Source: Candidatus Buchananbacteria bacterium (GTDB taxonomy: Bacteria; Patescibacteriota; Patescibacteriia; 2-01-FULL-39-33). From it: a DNA stretch of 35,338 nucleotides. A program made the position numbers and the translations under genes. The stretch is from contig CAIVNC010000022.1 of assembly GCA_903907165.1 (NCBI GenBank), forward strand, positions 1-35,338, read 5' to 3'. Under the pieces are notes generated by a model. That model had not been told where the DNA came from and searched no databases. It was given only the letters and a program-made list of their open reading frames with translations. Shown here one piece after another: positions 29,657-35,338 of the stretch (the stretch's first letter is position 1; each line of letters begins with the position of its first letter).

Positions 29657-29727
29657 CGGGTTGTGGTATAACGGCATTATACGCGATTCGGGTTCGCGTG
29701 ACGGCGGTTCAATTCCGCCCAGCCCGA
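29657..29727 (+). tRNA. tRNA-Pro (anticodon CGG)
   Basis: Acceptor CGGGTTG/CAGCCCG with C1; anticodon arm CGCGA-TTCGGGT-TCGCG; T arm GGCGG-TTCAATT-CCGCC; no encoded CCA. Confidence 0.87.
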
Positions 29728-29763
29728 TAAGATAAAATTATTAAATGAAGTATAAAATATAGT

Positions 29764-31137
29764 ATGCCTAGTAACCAGAGAGATTATCAATTTATTGAAA
29801 GTACTATAAGTCTTTGTTCTGTTTGTCTAAAGAGAATAGACGCAAAAATTGTTTCGAAGGATAATAAAGTTTTTATTTTGAAATATTGTCCAGAGCATGG
29901 TGATCAAGAGTGTATCTTGGAGGATGATTCTGCGTATTATGCAAAAAGAATGTTGTACACAAAGCCTGGTTCAGTTTCAAAAATACAAACAACTAGAAAG
30001 GATAATTGCCCATTTGATTGTGGTCTTTGTCCTGAGCACGAACAACATTCCTGCATAGGACTTATTGAAGTAACAAATGATTGTGATTTAAAATGTCCAG
30101 TTTGTTATGCAAATAGTGGGTCTGGAGGTCATTTGCCATTGCCAAAAATAAATGAGATGCTGGATTTTTTTGTTGATTCTGAATTTGGAAGTGCTGAAAT
30201 TTTACAGATTAGTGGAGGCGAGCCAACCACACACCCAGAAATAATTGAAATTATAAAACTCGCAAGAGAAAAGAAGATAAAATATGTAATGCTAAACACC
30301 AATGGATTACGTATTGCTGAGGATGAAGAGTTTGTTGAGAAGCTTGCCCAATTTAAAGGTAATTTTGAGATTTATCTTCAATTTGATGGATTTGATGAAA
30401 AAGTTTATCGACACTTAAGAGGAAGGGATTTATTGGAAATAAAATTAAAGGCAATAGAAAATCTAACTAAATATAAAATACCTATAACTCTGGTTTCTAC
30501 AGTAGAGAAAGGTATTAATGATCAAGAAATTGGAAAAATAGTTGAATTCGGAATAAATAAAAAATATATCAGAGGTATAAATTTTCAACCAGTTTCTTTT
30601 TTTGGAAGACTGGTAGATGTTAATAGAAAAGACAGAACGACTATAACAGGTATTATTGATAGTATAGAAAAGCAAACAAATGGAATGATCAAAAAGAATG
30701 ATTTTATTCCTTTGCCTTGTAATGTCGATAGGGTTGCCATAACATATTTATATCGAGTGAATGATGAGTTTATTCCGTTAACTAGAGATCTTGATGCTAA
30801 GAATTATTTATCTTCAATTAGAAATACCTTTAAATTTGATCCGGAGGATTTTTTAAGTGATTTAACAAAAAATATTTTTTCTTCAGTTAGTGGTTGTTGT
30901 AATTATTTGTCTTTTTTTGGAAAGCTAAAAAAAATAGTTCCAGCTAGCTATTTGTTAAAATCAGAGGAGGATAAGATAGAATACGTGAGTGAAAATACTT
31001 TTAGAATAAGCATAACTTCGTTTGTTGATGCTTATAATTTTGATATGAAATCAATGAAAAAAGAGTGTGTTCATATAATTACCCCAGATTTAAAGAAAAT
31101 TCCTTTTTCCGCTTATAATATAATACACAGGAAATAA
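29764..31137 (+). CDS. Radical SAM protein of the MJ0619/tetraether-synthase (Tes)-like type
   Basis: N-terminal Cys-rich SLCSVCLKRIDAKI...KYCPEHG; CPFDCGLCPEHEQHSCIGLIEVTNDCDLKCPVCYANS (CX3CX2C); LQISGGEPTTHPEI. Confidence 0.75.
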   Translation: MPSNQRDYQFIESTISLCSVCLKRIDAKIVSKDNKVFILKYCPEHGDQECILEDDSAYYAKRMLYTKPGSVSKIQTTRKDNCPFDCGLCPEHEQHSCIGLIEVTNDCDLKCPVCYANSGSGGHLPLPKINEMLDFFVDSEFGSAEILQISGGEPTTHPEIIEIIKLAREKKIKYVMLNTNGLRIAEDEEFVEKLAQFKGNFEIYLQFDGFDEKVYRHLRGRDLLEIKLKAIENLTKYKIPITLVSTVEKGINDQEIGKIVEFGINKKYIRGINFQPVSFFGRLVDVNRKDRTTITGIIDSIEKQTNGMIKKNDFIPLPCNVDRVAITYLYRVNDEFIPLTRDLDAKNYLSSIRNTFKFDPEDFLSDLTKNIFSSVSGCCNYLSFFGKLKKIVPASYLLKSEEDKIEYVSENTFRISITSFVDAYNFDMKSMKKECVHIITPDLKKIPFSAYNIIHRK

Positions 31138-31140
31138 ATT

Positions 31141-31779
31141 ATGCTATTTAATTTTGATCTTAGTGCTCTATTTAGTGATCCAAATAAAATATTTTCCGTT
31201 GTTGTTAATTTTGTTGTTTTTTTGTCAGTATTCTCAGTTGTAGTTGCAGTGCTAATTGATTTTATTGAATTTCATCAGAGAAAACAAACAAAGAAAGAAA
31301 AAAATAGTATTGTAGAGACTGGAACAATGTTTTTTTTCTTTTTCTTTTTTTACTTTTTTATTAGGTTTAGTGTAGGCATTGTTAATGTGGATTTTTTACC
31401 AATGAGATTGTTTTTATTGTTTCTGGGTTTGTTTATGGTTGTTATCGGTTGTTTGGTTAATGTAGCAGGTAGATTTAATTTGGGTAAAAATTGGTCAAAT
31501 CAGATAAAAATTTATAACGATCATCATTTTATCTCATCTGGAATGTATGGACTAGTTAGACATCCTTTGTATGCTTCTATAATATGGATGTTTTTTGGAG
31601 CGAGTTTGGTTTACTCTAATTGGGTTGCTTTTTTGTCTAATATATTTATTTTTATTCCTTTTATGTATTACAGGGCTAGACAAGAAGAGGCATTACTTGA
31701 GACAGAATTCGCCGGGTATAAAGAGTATAAAAGAAAAGTGGGAATGTTTTTACCTAATTTATTTAATAAAAAACAATGA
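31141..31779 (+). CDS. Isoprenylcysteine carboxyl methyltransferase (ICMT/PEMT)-like membrane methyltransferase
   Basis: Multi-TM; HHFISSGMYGLVRHPLYASIIWMFFGASLVYSNW...YYRARQEEALLETEFAGYKEYKRKVGMFLP. Confidence 0.82.
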   Translation: MLFNFDLSALFSDPNKIFSVVVNFVVFLSVFSVVVAVLIDFIEFHQRKQTKKEKNSIVETGTMFFFFFFFYFFIRFSVGIVNVDFLPMRLFLLFLGLFMVVIGCLVNVAGRFNLGKNWSNQIKIYNDHHFISSGMYGLVRHPLYASIIWMFFGASLVYSNWVAFLSNIFIFIPFMYYRARQEEALLETEFAGYKEYKRKVGMFLPNLFNKKQ

Positions 31780-32219
31780 AAAAATATAAACCAGTAGTTA
31801 TTCCTAGTGCTGCCTTTGCTTTTTGCAGATATAGTATGGCTATTTTAATATGGCTGTCTTTATTTTTACATTCAAAGTATCTTCTTGTTTTCGTTTTGAT
31901 TATTTTCTTATTGTCGGCAATATTTAAGATAAAAAAGTCCCCAATGATTTTACTCTATAGCTATACTGTGAATAAGATTATTAAATCAAAAGATGAAATT
32001 TTAAATGAGCATGCTATGAGATTTGCTCATCTTGCTGGTAGTTTTTTTAGTTTGATATGCTTATTGCTTTTATTCTTTGTTAATGAAAAGGCGGGATGGA
32101 TTGCTGTTTTTATATTTGCTCTCCTTAAAACTGTTTCCGTTTTTGGTTTTTGCCCAGCTTCAAAATTGTACGAATGTGCTACAAATGATAGTTGCTGTGC
32201 TTTTATTAAAAAATCATGA
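31776..32219 (+). CDS. DUF4395-like membrane protein
   Basis: 147 aa multi-TM; terminal FGFCPASKLYECATNDSCC resembles the GFCPxC motif of DUF4395 proteins; overlaps neighbours at both ends. Confidence 0.6.
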   Translation: MKKYKPVVIPSAAFAFCRYSMAILIWLSLFLHSKYLLVFVLIIFLLSAIFKIKKSPMILLYSYTVNKIIKSKDEILNEHAMRFAHLAGSFFSLICLLLLFFVNEKAGWIAVFIFALLKTVSVFGFCPASKLYECATNDSCCAFIKKS

Positions 32220-32998
32220 TAGACGATCATTTTTATCCAGAAAATTGGGGCGTAAGGCCTATTTTGTTTAAAATAGGGAATTTTGATATTCAATCATATC
32301 CATTTTTTGTGTTGTTGGGTTTAATCGTCGGATTGTCAGTTTACTTTTATGAATCGAGACGAAAGAAGAATATAAATGAAAATGGCTTCATGATAGTTAT
32401 CGGTTCTTTGATCGGTGGAACAATTGGTTCAAAATTTTTACAGTGGGCGATTGACTATAGATATATAATTTCTCATTTTTACAATTGGAGATTTTTTATC
32501 TCCGGTCGGACAATCGTTGGTGGAATGATTGGAGGAGTTATTGGTGTCCTGGTGACAAAAAAAATTCTTGGCACAAAAGAAAAAAGAGGAAATTTATTTG
32601 CCCCGGCAGTGGCGATCGGCGTTGCCATTGGTAGGTTGGGTTGTTTTTTTAGAGGTTGTTGTTACGGAAAGGCCACCGCCTTGCCATGGGGAGTAGATTT
32701 TGGTGATCATGTTCTAAGACATCCAACTCAACTTTATGAATCATTATTCATGCTAGGAATGTTCGTTTATTTGGAAAAAATAAAGAATAATTCAGATATT
32801 AAGGATGGCCAACTATTTAAGATATTAATGCTTTCTTACTTTATTTTTAGATTTTTTATAGAGTTTATTAGAGAAGAAGGAGTAGTTTTTATTGGCTTAA
32901 CCGTATTTCAAATAATTTCAATTGGTGCTATAATTTATCTAATTAAAGATAATATAATAAATTTAATCTTAAAAATTAAATCATATGCTAAAAGATGA
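32216..32998 (+). CDS. Prolipoprotein diacylglyceryl transferase (Lgt)-like protein
   Basis: FISGRTIVGGMIGGVIGV; AVAIGVAIGRLGCFFRGCCYGKATALPWGVDFGDHVLRHPTQLYESLF; FIEFIREE. Confidence 0.82.
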   Translation: MIDDHFYPENWGVRPILFKIGNFDIQSYPFFVLLGLIVGLSVYFYESRRKKNINENGFMIVIGSLIGGTIGSKFLQWAIDYRYIISHFYNWRFFISGRTIVGGMIGGVIGVLVTKKILGTKEKRGNLFAPAVAIGVAIGRLGCFFRGCCYGKATALPWGVDFGDHVLRHPTQLYESLFMLGMFVYLEKIKNNSDIKDGQLFKILMLSYFIFRFFIEFIREEGVVFIGLTVFQIISIGAIIYLIKDNIINLILKIKSYAKR

Positions 32999-33335
32999 AA
33001 AACAGGGAAAAATAATAAGTATGAACTATGAGTCCAGGACTGATTATTACACAACACCTGGAAAGAAAGTAGGAGATTTTCTTATGGGATTTTTTGGTTT
33101 TTTGGCGTTATCTTTTGTTGGTTCAATTTTGGGTTCTATTATTTCTTCTTTTGGCTCAAATGGGTTTATTAGTTCTATTTTTGGTATTTTTCTCTTGTTT
33201 GTCGCACTGGGTCTATGTATTTTCTTCTTTAAGATAAAAAGAAGATTTATTGCCATTGGAATTATTTCTATTACTCTGATTCCAGTTCTACTTTTTGGTA
33301 GTTGTCTTTTATTGCTTTCTCCTTGGAATCGTTAA
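32985..33335 (+). CDS. Small membrane protein, last in the radical SAM operon
   Basis: 116 aa with about three TM segments; overlaps the 3' end of the Lgt-like gene. Confidence 0.6.
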   Translation: MLKDEKQGKIISMNYESRTDYYTTPGKKVGDFLMGFFGFLALSFVGSILGSIISSFGSNGFISSIFGIFLLFVALGLCIFFFKIKRRFIAIGIISITLIPVLLFGSCLLLLSPWNR

Positions 33336-33349
33336 TTTGCTAAAAACAA

Positions 33350-33379
33350 AAAATCCTCGGTTAATTCCGAGGATTTTTT
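33350..33379. terminator. Bidirectional Rho-independent terminator
   Basis: AAAAAATCCTCGG-TTAATT-CCGAGGATTTTTTT. Confidence 0.92.
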
Positions 33380-34104
33380 TATCCGACAATAACTTTATCA
33401 AAATATTTTTCTAAAATCTTTTTCGCTTCTTCAACTTGCTCAGTGGTTGGCGGTTCTAGGTGGGCTAACTTATAATCCATGCCCATATGTTCGTATTTGT
33501 GCTTGCCGAGCGTGTGGTAGGGCAGTAGTTCAAGTCGTTCAACATTTTTAAACTCTTTGAAATACTCGCCAATCGACTCCAGATGTGCTGCTGAGTCGGT
33601 CAGGCTCGGTACGAGAACATGTCTGATCCACATCGGCTTGTTTATTTCCTTGAGATAATTGGCTAACGCCAAAGTATTCTCATTGCCGGCGCCAGTCAAT
33701 TTTTTATGCTCCTCATTATTAATCTGTTTGATATCCAAAATTACCAAATCGGTATAATTGAGCAGTTCTTTGACCTGGTCATTAAAAATACAGCCGTTGG
33801 TGTCGAGAGCAGTATGGATGTCGTCATTTTTTAATAGTTTGAATAAATCGATCAAGGCCTCGGCTTGGACCAACGGTTCGCCGCCAGAAACGGTCACGCC
33901 GCCATTGTTTTTGAAATATGGCTTTTGATCGACAGCCATGCGAACTATTTTGAGCTTGCTGATTTCTTTGCCGTGATCCATGGCTTGGGTGTCAGGATTG
34001 TGGCAATACAAACAGCGCCAAGGACAGCCTTGCAAAAAGACCACCAGACGGATGCCGGGGCCTTCATGAGTGCCAAAAGTTTCAATCGAGTGGACATTAA
34101 GCAT
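33379..34104 (-). CDS. pflA: Pyruvate formate-lyase activating enzyme
   Basis: MLNVHSIETFGTHEGPGIRLVVFLQGCPWRCLYCHNPDTQ (CX3CX2C); GGVTVSGGEPLVQ. Confidence 0.94.
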   Translation of the reverse strand: MLNVHSIETFGTHEGPGIRLVVFLQGCPWRCLYCHNPDTQAMDHGKEISKLKIVRMAVDQKPYFKNNGGVTVSGGEPLVQAEALIDLFKLLKNDDIHTALDTNGCIFNDQVKELLNYTDLVILDIKQINNEEHKKLTGAGNENTLALANYLKEINKPMWIRHVLVPSLTDSAAHLESIGEYFKEFKNVERLELLPYHTLGKHKYEHMGMDYKLAHLEPPTTEQVEEAKKILEKYFDKVIVG

Positions 34105-34924
34105 CTTGAGTCGCGCTTTGTTTGTGGGAGTAAATAAACCAGTAGGCGAGCCAGATCAGCACGCCGCCGATGATGTTGCCGATCGTAACTGGCAAAAGAT
34201 TGTGGACGAAGAAATTGCCCCAAGTGAGCACGCCAGCGTCAATCGCTTTTGAGGCGACAAAGCCCGGGTCGAAGGTTTTGATAAGCAATGCTTCGGTGAC
34301 GAGATACATGTTGGCGACAGAGTGCTCAAAGCCCATGGCCACGAAAGCGGAGACTGGGAAAACGATAGCTAAGATTTTGTCAGTGGTGGACTTGCCGTTG
34401 AATGACAGCCAGATAGCCAGGCAGACCATGAGGTTACACAAGATGCCGAGGACGATAGCTTCGATAAAACCATGATGCATTTTGGGCAAGGCGATAGAGA
34501 AAACGGCTTGGCCAAAAGCGCCACCGGAAACAGCGTATTCTTTGGCGAGGAAAAGTAAAAAGGCGATGAACATGGCGCCGACAAAGTTGCCGACATAAAC
34601 CATGGCCCAGTTTTTGATTAGACCCCAGATTTTGATTTTGCGGTTGAGCCAAGCGACAGAAACAAGCGTTGAGCCGGTAAAAAGCTCTGCTCCGCCGATG
34701 ACGCAGAGAATGAGGCCAAGACTGAAAACGATGCCCATGATGAGGCGCATAATGCCAAATGGCACTATTCCGGTAGCACCGGTAGCAATCACCGTAGCGA
34801 AGATGCCACCCATGGCCACGTAAGCTCCGCCCAGGATGGACAGAGTGAATAAATTCTTTGGCGAGTGGCTAGCCTTTTTGATGGCGTAGACCTCAGCCTG
34901 AGCGTTCATTTCTGATGGTGTCAT
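34097..34924 (-). CDS. focA: Formate/nitrite transporter (FocA/NirC family)
   Basis: Six-TM; LFTLSILGGAYVAMGGIFA, GAELFTGSTLVSVAWLNRKI, NWAMVYVGNFVGAMFIAF, GFEHSVANMYLV, VTIGNIIGGVLI. Confidence 0.92.
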   Translation of the reverse strand: MTPSEMNAQAEVYAIKKASHSPKNLFTLSILGGAYVAMGGIFATVIATGATGIVPFGIMRLIMGIVFSLGLILCVIGGAELFTGSTLVSVAWLNRKIKIWGLIKNWAMVYVGNFVGAMFIAFLLFLAKEYAVSGGAFGQAVFSIALPKMHHGFIEAIVLGILCNLMVCLAIWLSFNGKSTTDKILAIVFPVSAFVAMGFEHSVANMYLVTEALLIKTFDPGFVASKAIDAGVLTWGNFFVHNLLPVTIGNIIGGVLIWLAYWFIYSHKQSATQDA

Positions 34925-34933
34925 AAATTTGGA

Positions 34934-35338
34934 TTATAAGCTTTGGTGGAAAGTTCTGGCCAAGACTTCTTGTTGCTGGTCTCTGGTCAGTTTGATGAAA
35001 TTAACGGCATAACCGGAAACACGAATAGTGAGTTGAGGGTAGTTTTCTGGATGTTCCATGGCGTCCATTAATGTTTCACGGTTCAGAACATTGACGTTGA
35101 GGTGATGAGCGCCTTTTTGGAAATAACCATCAAGAAGGGCAGTTAAATTCTGTCTTTTTTCTTCTTCGGTTTTGCCTAGAGTCTGTGGAACAATGGAAAA
35201 AGTATTGGAAATACCGTCGCGAGCAAATTCGTAATCTAGTTTAGCAACAGAATTCAAAGAGGCGATAGCGCCATGAGTATCGCGGCCGTGCATTGGGTTG
35301 GCGCCAGGAGCAAAAGGTTCGCCAGCTTTGCGGCCATC
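34934..35338 (-). CDS. pflB: Pyruvate formate-lyase C-terminal part (gene continues beyond window)
   Basis: [51 protein letters not shown]...[28 protein letters not shown]: glycyl-radical motif RVSGYAVNF. Frame is open to base 35338; the track start at 35293 is an internal Met. Confidence 0.96.
   Translation of the reverse strand, partial: DGRKAGEPFAPGANPMHGRDTHGAIASLNSVAKLDYEFARDGISNTFSIVPQTLGKTEEEKRQNLTALLDGYFQKGAHHLNVNVLNRETLMDAMEHPENYPQLTIRVSGYAVNFIKLTRDQQQEVLARTFHQSL

Noticed and set aside
34097-34924. Alternative ORFs in the focA region (34170..34475, 34369..34596, 34434..34652, 34602..34823)
   Set aside because: They overlap the well-supported FocA reading frame and lack recognisable motifs.

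Overview
The window looks like a bacterial chromosome segment that uses the standard stop codons. Gene content and style (no evident Shine-Dalgarno at most starts, CPR-style secreted repeat proteins, compact intergenic regions) suggest Candidate Phyla Radiation/Patescibacteria; this is inference only. Main blocks, left to right: (1) 3' end of a sugar-phosphate isomerase/epimerase-like gene. (2) A self-contained operon of a CofE-like (F420-0:L-glutamate ligase family) enzyme, an archaeal-type S-adenosylmethionine synthetase and an HprK-like P-loop kinase, with a near-consensus promoter, Shine-Dalgarno sites and a perfect terminator. (3) HD-domain hydrolase plus GT2/GT81-like glycosyltransferase. 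(4) Two paralogous secreted GH18 chitinase-like proteins flanking a DUF5666-like secreted protein and a PIF1-like helicase. (5) An F1Fo ATP synthase locus (atpZ-B-E-F-H-A-G // D-C), split between gamma and beta by about 1.1 kb carrying a dispersed-type palindromic repeat and an antisense orphan gene. (6) A short promoter-to-terminator unit encoding a 37-aa ORF or a structured RNA. (7) A small membrane protein coupled to a membrane-anchored Clp-type AAA+ protein with a degenerate first ATPase domain. (8) tRNA-Thr, rpmG, tRNA-Trp, S51 peptidase, P-loop kinase, zinc-ribbon proteins, HU, MurG/MGDG-like glycosyltransferase, SpoU methylase, tRNA-Pro. (9) A probable lipid/membrane modification operon: Tes/MJ0619-like radical SAM, ICMT-like methyltransferase, DUF4395-like, Lgt-like and a small membrane protein. 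(10) A pflA-focA-pflB formate fermentation module, truncated at the window edge. The strongest candidates for undescribed systems are the CofE/archaeal MAT/HprK operon and the radical SAM/ICMT/DUF4395/Lgt operon.
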